Below are positions 7,944-17,127 of a stretch of 64,000 nucleotides of DNA, one piece after another. The position numbers were made by a program, and so were the translations under genes. Location of the stretch: assembly GCA_963667815.1 (NCBI GenBank), contig OY764021.1. One strand, written 5' to 3'. The stretch comes from Saccharicrinis sp963667815. Lineage in GTDB: Bacteria > Bacteroidota > Bacteroidia > Bacteroidales > Marinilabiliaceae. A model generated the notes under the pieces. The model was not told the DNA's origin and did no database searches. It saw nothing but the letters and a program-made list of their open reading frames with translations. The stretch's first letter is position 1; every line of letters begins with the position of its first letter.

Positions 7944-8729
7944 ATGATATATACAGAAACCGCAAAACAAACTTTTGACAAAAACCTATTACAAAGAAGG
8001 TTTAGCGCAGCATCAAAAACATATGATAATCATGCTATTGTTCAGCAACAAATGGCTCGAAAACTGGTTTCTTTGGCTTTGCCAGAAATTAGTACTCCTT
8101 GTGAAAATATACTTGAAATAGGCTGTGGAACCGGATTGTTAACTCGTGAGATTGTAAAGCACATTTCCTTTTCAAATTATATTGCTAATGATTTAGTAAA
8201 TGAAGTTGAGCCTGTCATCCATAGTATTATCTCTAAACAACAACAAACTTCTTTTGAATTCATACAAGGAGATGCTCAGCAATTGTCAATCACAAACAAA
8301 CAAGATATGATTTGGTCAGGAGCAACAATTCAATGGATCCGCAACTTAGATCAATTCTTTGAACATACCTCATCTTTGCTCAAATCTGATGGATATTTTG
8401 CGTTGTCATCTTTCGGCACTAATAACTTTATTGAAATAAAAGCCTTAACCGGGAAAGGCATTGAATACCTGAGCATACAAGATGTAATTATGAAGGCCAG
8501 CAAACATTATAAAATCATTAACAAACATTGCTGGTACAACAAACTTTGGTTTAATACACCTTTAGAAGTTTTAAAACACATGCGCAATACTGGTGTAAAC
8601 GGAATTTCAAGTACAACGTGGACTAAAAAAGATTTAGAAAACTTTTCCATCGGCTATCAACAATACCGGAATGCGAAAGGCTTTCCCCTAACCTATCACC
8701 CCTTTATTCTCATTCTTCAAAAAAAATAA
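7944..8729 (+). CDS. bioC: Malonyl-ACP O-methyltransferase
   Basis: A 261-residue SAM-dependent methyltransferase that caps malonyl-ACP so that it can enter fatty acid elongation and become a pimeloyl chain. SAM-binding motif I is ILEIGCGTG at residues 56-64, and the N-terminal pattern RRFSAASKTYDNHAIVQQQMA is typical of BioC. The WSGATIQWI segment near residue 117 is the usual post-II motif. It lies 16 nt after bioG and 3 nt before bioD, so the two halves of pimelate synthesis (BioC and BioG) are adjacent. Confidence 0.93.
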   Translation: MIYTETAKQTFDKNLLQRRFSAASKTYDNHAIVQQQMARKLVSLALPEISTPCENILEIGCGTGLLTREIVKHISFSNYIANDLVNEVEPVIHSIISKQQQTSFEFIQGDAQQLSITNKQDMIWSGATIQWIRNLDQFFEHTSSLLKSDGYFALSSFGTNNFIEIKALTGKGIEYLSIQDVIMKASKHYKIINKHCWYNKLWFNTPLEVLKHMRNTGVNGISSTTWTKKDLENFSIGYQQYRNAKGFPLTYHPFILILQKK

Positions 8730-8732
8730 ATC

Positions 8733-9428
8733 ATGTCAACATACTTTATTACTGCTATTGATACAGATGCAGGTAAATCTGTAGTTACAGGACTTTTAGC
8801 GAAAACGCTTCACAATAGAGGCGAAAACATCATTACCATGAAAATGGCACAAACCGGATGCACTCAATATTCCGAGGATATTGAAACACATCGTAAAATA
8901 ATGGGAATGCCTTTATTGCCTGCAGATAAAAACGGTGAAACTTGTCCGTATTTATTTAAATTCCCAGCCTCTCCTCATCTGGCCTCAAGTATGGAATGTG
9001 AGCGAATAGATGAAGACAAAATAATGCAAGCTGTCAGAGAAACTGAAATGCAATACAACACTGTTCTTTTAGAAGGCGTGGGAGGCTTAATGGTTCCTTT
9101 AAATGAAGAAACCATGGTTGTTGATTTTATTCAGCAGAATAATTTTCCTGTTATTCTGGTAACTTCAGGAAAACTGGGTTCAATCAATCACACAATTTTG
9201 TCTTTAGAAGTAATGAAAAAACGGGATATAAATGTTTATGGAGTAGTTTACAATCATTATCCGGTTACAGAACCAGAGATTACTGAAGACTCTGCCAAAA
9301 CGATAAAAAGACTAATGAAAACATATTATCCTGAGGCATTATGGGCTGAAGTACCTTACGTGGATATAGATAAAAACAATGCAGTTTTGGATTTATCAGC
9401 TGAGTGGTTTGAACAAGGTGAAAGGTAG
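8733..9428 (+). CDS. bioD: Dethiobiotin synthetase
   Basis: A 231-residue ATP-dependent carboxylase that closes the ureido ring of 7,8-diaminopelargonate. The P-loop-like motif is AIDTDAGKS with Lys15; the usual first glycine is Ala8, a conservative change. EGVGGLMVPL near residue 110 matches the EGAGG motif of the family. It is the last gene of the bio operon. No terminator hairpin is visible between its stop and the convergent RlpA-like gene; instead a purine-rich repeat tract follows. Confidence 0.94.
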   Translation: MSTYFITAIDTDAGKSVVTGLLAKTLHNRGENIITMKMAQTGCTQYSEDIETHRKIMGMPLLPADKNGETCPYLFKFPASPHLASSMECERIDEDKIMQAVRETEMQYNTVLLEGVGGLMVPLNEETMVVDFIQQNNFPVILVTSGKLGSINHTILSLEVMKKRDINVYGVVYNHYPVTEPEITEDSAKTIKRLMKTYYPEALWAEVPYVDIDKNNAVLDLSAEWFEQGER

Positions 9429-9458
9429 AAAGATGAACGGTTAAAGGTTAAAGGGTGT
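9413..9458. repeat. Purine-rich repeat tract after bioD
   Basis: A G/A-rich stretch with the words GAAAGG and GGTTAAAGGTTAAAGGG overlapping the end of bioD. It shares its vocabulary with the tract at 466-531, and both sit at the 3' end of a plus-strand gene. Confidence 0.45.
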
Positions 9459-9486
9459 TTCCAGAATACTGAACATATGTTGAAAT

Positions 9487-9846
9487 TTACTCCTTTTTTT
9501 GAACCTCAATTTCAACATTAATAACTCCATCGTTTATTCCATCAATTGCTTTCATAGCACTTTTTGATAGGTCAATAATTCTGCCTTTGGAAAATGGACC
9601 ACGGTCATTAATGCGAACTATAACACTTTTATTGTTTTTTAAATTAGTGACCTTTACCATTGTTCCCAATGGTAATATTCGATGCGCTGCAGTTTTAAGG
9701 TTTGCATGATATGGTTCACCGCTGGCAGTTTTTCTTCCTTCGAACAGATCAGAATAATAGGAAGCTTTTCCTTTTTCTGTTTTCTGAGCTTCTACAGAAA
9801 CAGATATTGATATAACAATACATAACAAAGAAAAATATTTCAGCAT
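9487..9846 (-). CDS. RlpA-like septal ring lytic transglycosylase family protein
   Basis: A 119-residue double-psi beta-barrel protein. The ATG at 9846 gives a good signal peptide (MLKYF..., cleavage after VEA); one more ATG lies at 9858. The RlpA signature is complete: GKASYYSDLFEGRKTASGE, then AAH (His55), LPLGT, VTNL, and VRINDRGPF with Asp81, then RIIDLS. In RlpA the His and Asp residues belong to the active site for cleaving naked glycan strands at the septum. There is no SPOR domain, so this is a minimal form whose targeting must differ from that of Gram-negative RlpA. It is convergent with bioD. Confidence 0.9.
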   Translation of the reverse strand: MLKYFSLLCIVISISVSVEAQKTEKGKASYYSDLFEGRKTASGEPYHANLKTAAHRILPLGTMVKVTNLKNNKSVIVRINDRGPFSKGRIIDLSKSAMKAIDGINDGVINVEIEVQKKE

Positions 9847-9875
9847 ATCAGATGGCATTAAGTTATCATACTACT

Positions 9876-10574
9876 TCACTTTTGGGTTTTATGACCGCCT
9901 CCAAAAGTATATCCGAATTTAACACCTAATGATAAATTTACAAAAACTGATTTTCCCTCTTGATCATAAGATTCTCCAAACCAGTCTCCATCTGACCAAT
10001 CATCATAATAACCTTCAGAAGGATTAATAACTTTACTATAAGAGATCACTCTTTGGGCTACTCCCACACCTCCATAAAAATCAAAATTAAACTTGTCGTA
10101 AGCAATAATGTTAATTCCGACTTTAAAGTGAACTCCATATTTTTGCTTACTGAACCTAGCCCTGTCATATGAAATCCATTTATTCGAATTTTCCAATTGA
10201 TAGCTATCAGATTCAAGAACATCTTTCATTGTGATATAAAAGCATTCTATGGAATTATAGAAATAAAAATACTTTCTATTTTTAAACAGGTATTTAATTT
10301 CAGGTCTGACTTCAATCAACGAATAATCCTGTCCCCATTTAGTATCTTTTAATCTGTTGTGATTGATAACATTATTCCCAATCCCAAAATCAATACTAAC
10401 TCCAATTCTATCATTTGAAATATACTCCAATCCCAATCTAAGACGAGGATTATTATCAATCATTGAAAAAGGCATAATTTTAATGCCAGTCCTGTTTTGG
10501 GGTTCATAATACCCTTGTGAAAAACTATTTTGAAAAGAAAGGATTATTAAAGCAATGATAAATATTTGTCTCAT
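9876..10574 (-). CDS. Secreted beta-strand-rich protein, probable outer-membrane barrel
   Basis: A 232-residue protein with a signal peptide (cleavage near NSFSQ). It contains alternating hydrophobic and polar strands, several Gly/aromatic turns and an ending of LGVKFGYTFGG, as in small outer-membrane beta-barrels of the porin-family type. I do not recognise a specific family. It lies 29 bp upstream of the RlpA-like gene on the same strand and may be cotranscribed with it. Function unknown. Confidence 0.6.
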   Translation of the reverse strand: MRQIFIIALIILSFQNSFSQGYYEPQNRTGIKIMPFSMIDNNPRLRLGLEYISNDRIGVSIDFGIGNNVINHNRLKDTKWGQDYSLIEVRPEIKYLFKNRKYFYFYNSIECFYITMKDVLESDSYQLENSNKWISYDRARFSKQKYGVHFKVGINIIAYDKFNFDFYGGVGVAQRVISYSKVINPSEGYYDDWSDGDWFGESYDQEGKSVFVNLSLGVKFGYTFGGGHKTQK

Positions 10575-10615
10575 AGTAAGGTTTTGGTAGTTAGCTTTTA
10601 GATTAATTTTAATTA

Positions 10616-11125
10616 CTATTCCACTTTGATTAATTCACCATTATCTCCTACCACATAAAAGACATAATAAGGTATAAGTTGATTCATAACATCATCATAA
10701 CGATGTTTTTGATGTTTATATATCTCACGTCCATCTTGCTTTTCAACCAAAAGTAAAAAGTGTTTCTTTTTTCTTTCATTTAAAATAAAAGTATTTGATT
10801 TTACAATAAAAGACTTTAATTTGTAGGGTACTCCTTTATAAGTAAATCCATATTCTTTTAGCTCGTCAGGTGTATAATTCTTATAGAATCCATGTTTATC
10901 TTGTTTAAAAGGAGCTTCCACAAATGCCATCTCCGCATTAAATACTCTTTTTGTAAACGAAATTGTCAATGTTCTAACTGTAGTATTATATATACTAAGA
11001 TAACCTTGTAAGGTATCATTTTCATTGGTAATAATATACCCCCTTACTCTTTTTGCCTCGGCATTTTGACCACCTATTATTGCACAAAACACTACAACAA
11101 ATACTATAATTAATTTTTTACTCAT
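10616..11125 (-). CDS. Secreted protein, unknown function
   Basis: A 169-residue protein with a signal peptide (cleavage after AEA, residue about 24). The mature part begins KRVRGYIITNENDTLQGYL, a pattern I recall at the start of several uncharacterised periplasmic proteins of Bacteroidota, followed by beta strands and a YTPDELKEYGF segment. No catalytic motif is seen. It is on the minus strand between the large alpha-2-macroglobulin gene and the barrel-like gene, with short gaps that allow cotranscription. Confidence 0.55.
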   Translation of the reverse strand: MSKKLIIVFVVVFCAIIGGQNAEAKRVRGYIITNENDTLQGYLSIYNTTVRTLTISFTKRVFNAEMAFVEAPFKQDKHGFYKNYTPDELKEYGFTYKGVPYKLKSFIVKSNTFILNERKKKHFLLLVEKQDGREIYKHQKHRYDDVMNQLIPYYVFYVVGDNGELIKVE

Positions 11126-11207
11126 ACTTATATTTAAAAATTACGGCTGAACTTCATTTTAAAGCCAGCCGTAAAAATATAAAACTTTCTAATCTCTTTG
11201 TAACTAT

Positions 11208-14200
11208 TTATTCTTCACTTATTACCTCAACCCATTTGCCAGCTCTGCGTGCTGTAATTTCATTATTATACATAGCTTCGCATGATACAGATGGCAGATA
11301 ATATTTACCTTGATAAGTTGCATTAAGCAATACGATAAAAGTTTTATTCTTTCCTCTGGCTAAATCAAAATAAGAATATACCCTATCGTCGCGAATATCT
11401 CTGTAATCAGGAGCATCAACTTCATAAGGCGAGTTCACATCTTCCATCCTTGTATTTCTGATCTCCCATCCAGAAGGAAAAATCTGAGTTAATGCCAGAT
11501 CTGAATATGATGACAATTGTCCCGGGTGACTTACACTAACCGCAGCCATAAAATCAGTTCCTTGTTGAATTTTAGAAACATCAAGAGGTGCCCCATTTAA
11601 AAGTGTATACTTTACAGTCATTTTTATATTGGAACTTTCATTTACTGTATCTCCTTTAAAAGGTGTTCCTTCTAAAATCAAACGGGCAAACAATATACCT
11701 TCTGCATTATTTTTTATTTCAACTTTACCTTTTGTGTTCTTACTTTCTGGAATCTCAATTTGGTGTATTGGTTTATCGGAAGTAATCTTAGTTCCGTTAA
11801 TAACACAAGTTAATTTTGAGCTACCTGTATTTTGGGCTAATTGACTTAATGCAATCAACGAATAAGCTGTTGTTTGTGTACTTAACCAACTTTGGCCACT
11901 TAATTTTTCAGCAACTTCTTTCATTAAAGGAGCTGCTTTATCAAGGTCGCCTAATAACGATAATGTTTCAAGTATCATGGCCTGATCTCTTGTCACAGAT
12001 CCATACGAATAATACTTTTGTTTTTTTGTAATCTGAACACTTGAAGTTTCTATCATTTCTTCAGCTACTTCCTTTTGACCGATAAGCGCATAAGCTGCGG
12101 CCAACCTAAAGCGAGCCTGAGTTGATAACGTATTTATATGCCTCATCCTGTTCATGGCACTTTTATCCGGTTTTCCGGCAAGTGCTAAGGTATACAATCT
12201 ATAGGCCTGATTTAAATCTCTGTAATGCCCAAAGTTATCAGGAGTCCAGGTACTTGATACCCGCTTTTGATACTGAACCCATTTTGTTTTAAAGTTTAGT
12301 GGTAAACTATATCCTTTTTTTTCTGCTTCCAGCAAAAAGTGACCTGCATAAGAAGTTCCCCAATCATTCGATTCGGAATTTCCCGGCCAATAACTAAAGC
12401 CTCCATCGCTTGTTATAAAAGTTGACAAACGACTAATACCTGCTTTAATATTTCTTTCAATAGTTTGTTTTGTTTCATCACTTACCTCCATCACATTTTC
12501 TAAATAGAGTTGTGGAAAAACAGAACTGGTTGTTTGCTCAACACATCCGTGAGGATATCGCAACAAATATTTTAATCTACGACCAAAATCAACAGGAGGT
12601 ATTGACGAAACTTCAACAACAGATTTATTGGTTCCTTCCATTCCAAACAGTTCATACGGAATAGTCTCTGTTTTACCTGCCTGAACAACTTTACTAATTG
12701 ATGTAATTCTCTCAGGATTAGGATTCCGAACCTGAATTTCAATAACATCTTCAGCTCTTTCTGAACCTGATGTAGCAATTACTTTTACTTTGCCAATACC
12801 TAATTTTTGAGGAATGTTAATAGTAAAAGGCACAACCTGATCTCCTGTCTGGTTAAAGGCTATTTTCTGTTTATTACTTCCTTCAACTTTTATCAGATCA
12901 TTTGTTTCAAGAGACAACTCTACATTTTTAATATCATCACTCATAGCAAAAACAGTAACCGGTAGTTTTACGTTTTCCCCCGGACCTAATACGCGAGGAA
13001 GAGTAGCCAATACCATCAATGGCTTTTTAACTGGGGTAGCTTTTTCTGCATTACCATACATTCTGTCGTTTCGGGCTACCACCATTGTTCTTACCGAGCC
13101 AATATACTGAGGCATCTTAAATTCATGAGTTTTTGAATCGCCTTTGTCTAATGAAAAAGGACCAAACACTTTTACAACCGGCTTAAATCGATTAGCACTT
13201 GGATCTTTTTGTTTATTATTTATTTCTCCATCTCCTCCAATACTAAACACTCTCTCAATTTGTCCGCCATAAGCTCCGATTACCTGATTATAAATATCCC
13301 ACGTTCTAACACCCAGTGCTTCCCTTGCATAAAAATGATCCCAAGGCTGCGGAGTTTTAAAGCGAGTTAAATCTAACAAACCCTCTTCCACAACTGCTAA
13401 GGTATAGGTCATTGGCCTATCATTTTCTTCACTAACTTTTATCTTGACTGTTTGCTCTGGAACCAAAGTGTCGGGCATATCAATCACTGGCTTCAAATGA
13501 GTTTCGGCATCTTCAACCAATAATGGTGTTACTCCATACATTCTAATCGGTAAATTATTTGCCGTTTGTGCATGAGGCTGAAGTAACGTTACATGCACAA
13601 AAATATTTGGAGTCATTTCTTTTGTAATTTCAAACTGAAATGACGTAAACTCCTTTTCGGTTTTTGCCCAATATTCTTTAATGACTTTAGTGCCATTTTC
13701 AATAGTTACTAAAGCTCTTCCTCCTTCTGACGAAGCAAAATTAACCTGAGCTGTTTCTCCAACATTATATTTGTCTTTTTCTGTTGATAAAGTTAGCATG
13801 GATGCAGCTTCAGGATTATCACCCACTGGTTTTGCTGCATAACCCGGCCAGTCAACATAAACAGTTTTTCCGCAAACATGACCACTTGAAGTATCAAAAA
13901 CCCTAACTAAATAACGTCCCCAATCAGGGTATTTAATTTTTAAATCAAAACTACCTATTCCCTCTTTTGTACTAAAAGTTCCTTTATCAATAATCTGCTG
14001 CGAAGAAGATGAAATATATCTGGCTAAGTTATCTTCGCCTGATTCCCACCACCATCGCCAGTTCACTTTATAAATAATGTACTTTAGATTGCTTTTTGAA
14101 ACCGGATTTCCATTTGCATCAACTGACACCACATCTATTTTATGCTCTTTATCAGTTACCAACATTCCTCTTTTATCGCCTACAGGTATACGAACTCCTA

Positions 14201-16742
14201 CATACGATTTATAGGGACTGTAAGGAATTGAAAAACGATCTATACTATAATCTCCACTTTCTTCAAAAACACGGGTTCTAAATGAAGCTTTCAACATCCC
14301 GGGAGCCTGATCACTTACTTCCATATTTCCCTGAACCATCGCTACTCCTTCTGAATCGGTTTTACCTTCGTAAAGCGTTACTTCTTCACTGGAGAATTTG
14401 CATGTAGGATCATCAAAACTATACTCACTATACTTAGGAAATTTTGTAGGAATTGAAGTTAAGGTTGCTGTTACATTTGTTTTAAGATTTTTAGCAACAG
14501 CTCCATGAAGCCACTTCACCTCCATTTTTGCTTTAACATATGGCTGCAAAACGGATAGCTTATCAGTTCCAAAATCCATATTAATTTTTAATCGGTTGGG
14601 CTTAACAGTTTCTACTCGCAATGATTTTGTAAAAGATGTACCTCCTACTAAAAAGCGAGCCATCCAATTACCTGTTGGTGCATCTTCATTGGTTGGAACC
14701 TTAAATAAATATACGTTATTAACTCCGGATGTGCTGGCTACTCTTTTAACCAGCTGACCATGAGGATTGCTTAACTCAAAAACAACGGGATGTTTTTCTG
14801 GCAACATATGCTCCCTATCCTCTAAAATAAAAGACACAAACAATGTATCGCCCGGCCGCCAAACACCTCTTTCTCCATATATATATCCCTTCAATCCTTT
14901 ACGAATGGTTTGTCCTGCAACATCAAATCGGCTTAATGATAATGATGATCCTTCATCTAATCGTAAGTAACCTCTTTGATTCTCAAATTTGGCAATAAGT
15001 AAATAAGGCTTTTTGGTAACATCTAACCTTACCAGTCCTTCCCCATTACTTTTAGATGATGTAATTAACTGATTTTGATAGTTATAAATTTCCACATCAA
15101 CATTCGCAACAGGCTCTGTTGTTCTTAAATCCGTAACAGCAACAACCATTTCTTTATCACTACCTTTTTTAGCAATGATTCCTAGATTAGAAGCCAGAAC
15201 ATTTCTTCGTGCAAATCGATTACTACGATAATAGGCTTTTTTACATGGATTATCTCTGTCGCGATAACTGTAATAGTAATAATTATTATCCCAATAGCTA
15301 TAATCTTCTTCCGGACTATCATAATAGGCTATTTCCCTATCTGTTATTTCATCCGGGTCCATAGCTAAATCTTCATCCTCAACATTATCCTCCCCAGCAC
15401 ATGGATAGATAGCATTTCTTCGGGAAAATTGAATTTCGATACGATAAAGGGCTCCTCTGTCCACTTTTATTAAATCATCCAACTTTAGCGAAAAGGTATT
15501 CCATTTATTTAAATTAATCGTTCTGTCAGTATTTAAAGGTATCGTCTTTTTCAACACTAATCGTCCTGCTCTTTTTAACTGATAAGCCCCATCCAATTTA
15601 TTAACCTGAAGAAACGAAGCCACATTATTTTCAAATATTTTAATAACATGTACCTGAACCTCTTTTAAACTAACAGCCTTAAAAGGAATATTTAAACCTT
15701 CGGATTCTGGTAAAATAGTTCCCTCTCCAATAAATCCAACCTGTGGTTTTAAGCTTGTAAATGTCAATACAAAATTCTCACTCTCATCAGTTTTTACACC
15801 CAAAACATTTTCAATACCTTCGTTAACTATTAATTTAACACTTCCTGTGATTGAATGATGCGGGGTTACTTTAATTACATTATTTTCAATTGAAGTAGAA
15901 AAGCCCACTGGCGAATCCCAGGAAATAAGACCATCCAAATTTTGACTACTATTCAAGGGGTCTGTAAAAGTAATTTCTATGGCCTGACTAGGTAAAAACA
16001 CCTCTTTCGCATCCATCAAATCAAAATCATTAATTCCCGGAATACTTACTTTTCTTGTATCTTCCTTGTCTACATTAATTGGCTTACCATTTAGTTCTAT
16101 TTTTACCTTACTTTCAGAATCTTTACGTCTAATATGATGCAGTATAAATTCGTAGTGATTTTGTTTGTCCACATTAAGCCACTCCACTTCAAGATTTTCA
16201 TTTTCCTGAGTAGCGCTTAATATTTTATAAACTTTTGTTGTATCAGCAAAATCAGAAAGAATAAGCGTTCCAGTCAGTTTATTATCTGTAAGGTTTGAAT
16301 TATCGTATGGAGTTACATTTCCAAATTCAACTCTATAATTTTGAGTAATTGTTTGGAATGAGAACTCAAAATCATCTTTGGCATCGGTAAATACCTGACC
16401 TAAATCCACCTTTACTTTATAAACTGTTGCTTGCTTTAATTTTTCTGACGGTTTAAAAACTAATGATTGCTTATCTAGCCAATAAAATTCACCCTTTACC
16501 GAAGGTGATATTTTCATAACACTTGAGGAAGCAGTATTGCCCGCCTCTGCAGAAGGAACGTTATCAGAGAACCGAACCATTATCTCTGCCTGATTTGAAA
16601 CCATTCCAGAAGTAAAGGCTGCCACTTTAGGATTGTATTTGACTTCAGCTAATTTTTGGGAAACTTTTGGAGTATCATTACATGAGGTAATAAAAAACAA
16701 ACTCCATATTAGAGTTAGGATAAAAGTATTTTTTGTTTGCAT
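11208..16742 (-). CDS. Alpha-2-macroglobulin family lipoprotein with thioester
   Basis: A 1,844-residue lipoprotein: the signal peptide ends in FITSC with the lipidated Cys21. The N-terminal Ig-like macroglobulin region (roughly residues 40-540) is followed by MG2-type domains (for example YRPGDTLFVSF-like WRPGDTLFVSF near residue 635), the A2M domain (YIGSVRTMVVARNDRMYG near residue 1210) and the thioester/helical domain starting at YPHGCVEQ. The CxEQ thioester is intact (C1400, Q1403). Bacterial A2Ms are periplasmic traps for host or competitor proteases. The usual partner gene for penicillin-binding protein 1C is not next to it. A Tyr/Asp-rich insert lies near residues 455-500. It appears to be the first gene of the minus-strand group ending at RlpA. 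Confidence 0.93.
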   Translation of the reverse strand: MQTKNTFILTLIWSLFFITSCNDTPKVSQKLAEVKYNPKVAAFTSGMVSNQAEIMVRFSDNVPSAEAGNTASSSVMKISPSVKGEFYWLDKQSLVFKPSEKLKQATVYKVKVDLGQVFTDAKDDFEFSFQTITQNYRVEFGNVTPYDNSNLTDNKLTGTLILSDFADTTKVYKILSATQENENLEVEWLNVDKQNHYEFILHHIRRKDSESKVKIELNGKPINVDKEDTRKVSIPGINDFDLMDAKEVFLPSQAIEITFTDPLNSSQNLDGLISWDSPVGFSTSIENNVIKVTPHHSITGSVKLIVNEGIENVLGVKTDESENFVLTFTSLKPQVGFIGEGTILPESEGLNIPFKAVSLKEVQVHVIKIFENNVASFLQVNKLDGAYQLKRAGRLVLKKTIPLNTDRTINLNKWNTFSLKLDDLIKVDRGALYRIEIQFSRRNAIYPCAGEDNVEDEDLAMDPDEITDREIAYYDSPEEDYSYWDNNYYYYSYRDRDNPCKKAYYRSNRFARRNVLASNLGIIAKKGSDKEMVVAVTDLRTTEPVANVDVEIYNYQNQLITSSKSNGEGLVRLDVTKKPYLLIAKFENQRGYLRLDEGSSLSLSRFDVAGQTIRKGLKGYIYGERGVWRPGDTLFVSFILEDREHMLPEKHPVVFELSNPHGQLVKRVASTSGVNNVYLFKVPTNEDAPTGNWMARFLVGGTSFTKSLRVETVKPNRLKINMDFGTDKLSVLQPYVKAKMEVKWLHGAVAKNLKTNVTATLTSIPTKFPKYSEYSFDDPTCKFSSEEVTLYEGKTDSEGVAMVQGNMEVSDQAPGMLKASFRTRVFEESGDYSIDRFSIPYSPYKSYVGVRIPVGDKRGMLVTDKEHKIDVVSVDANGNPVSKSNLKYIIYKVNWRWWWESGEDNLARYISSSSQQIIDKGTFSTKEGIGSFDLKIKYPDWGRYLVRVFDTSSGHVCGKTVYVDWPGYAAKPVGDNPEAASMLTLSTEKDKYNVGETAQVNFASSEGGRALVTIENGTKVIKEYWAKTEKEFTSFQFEITKEMTPNIFVHVTLLQPHAQTANNLPIRMYGVTPLLVEDAETHLKPVIDMPDTLVPEQTVKIKVSEENDRPMTYTLAVVEEGLLDLTRFKTPQPWDHFYAREALGVRTWDIYNQVIGAYGGQIERVFSIGGDGEINNKQKDPSANRFKPVVKVFGPFSLDKGDSKTHEFKMPQYIGSVRTMVVARNDRMYGNAEKATPVKKPLMVLATLPRVLGPGENVKLPVTVFAMSDDIKNVELSLETNDLIKVEGSNKQKIAFNQTGDQVVPFTINIPQKLGIGKVKVIATSGSERAEDVIEIQVRNPNPERITSISKVVQAGKTETIPYELFGMEGTNKSVVEVSSIPPVDFGRRLKYLLRYPHGCVEQTTSSVFPQLYLENVMEVSDETKQTIERNIKAGISRLSTFITSDGGFSYWPGNSESNDWGTSYAGHFLLEAEKKGYSLPLNFKTKWVQYQKRVSSTWTPDNFGHYRDLNQAYRLYTLALAGKPDKSAMNRMRHINTLSTQARFRLAAAYALIGQKEVAEEMIETSSVQITKKQKYYSYGSVTRDQAMILETLSLLGDLDKAAPLMKEVAEKLSGQSWLSTQTTAYSLIALSQLAQNTGSSKLTCVINGTKITSDKPIHQIEIPESKNTKGKVEIKNNAEGILFARLILEGTPFKGDTVNESSNIKMTVKYTLLNGAPLDVSKIQQGTDFMAAVSVSHPGQLSSYSDLALTQIFPSGWEIRNTRMEDVNSPYEVDAPDYRDIRDDRVYSYFDLARGKNKTFIVLLNATYQGKYYLPSVSCEAMYNNEITARRAGKWVEVISEE

Positions 16743-17127
16743 CTCGTTAGTTAAACAGGTTTATCTATAATATTCCACTCTAAACTACTAATTACTTTGG
16801 TATCTGACTTATAAAAGCAATTAAATAATTCAACTATTAATGTTAAATATTCTAATAATCTCATAAAACATGACAAATTTCACCCTTATTAAATCGCAAA
16901 AAAATATAATTTTGCTCCCACTTTCATAATCAAAAGGGGTTGGTGAAATAATTTTAACTTTTTACGAAACTTCAGTAATGATTTTTTAAGGGGGTACATT
17001 TAAAAAATATTAAAATCAAAACCTTTTCCCTTTATTATAGTAGATTTTATTAACGATTTTAAATTTGATTGTGGTATTGGATTAGGGGACACTTTATCAC
17101 TATTTATAGTTGTCTAAAGTTTTTTGT
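16743..17127. other. Divergent intergenic region, 385 bp
   Basis: This stretch separates the minus-strand A2M lipoprotein from the plus-strand chemotaxis receptor. It holds two plus-strand matches to the -7 consensus (TAATTTTG at 16907-16914 and TAAATTTG at 17060-17067). I see no matching minus-strand element, no RNA gene and no hairpin. Confidence 0.45.
17060..17067 (+). promoter_or_regulatory. Candidate -7 element for the chemotaxis receptor
   Basis: TAAATTTG fits TAnnTTTG and lies 60 nt before the ATG at 17128. An alternative, TAATTTTG at 16907-16914, would give a leader of about 210 nt. Confidence 0.35.
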
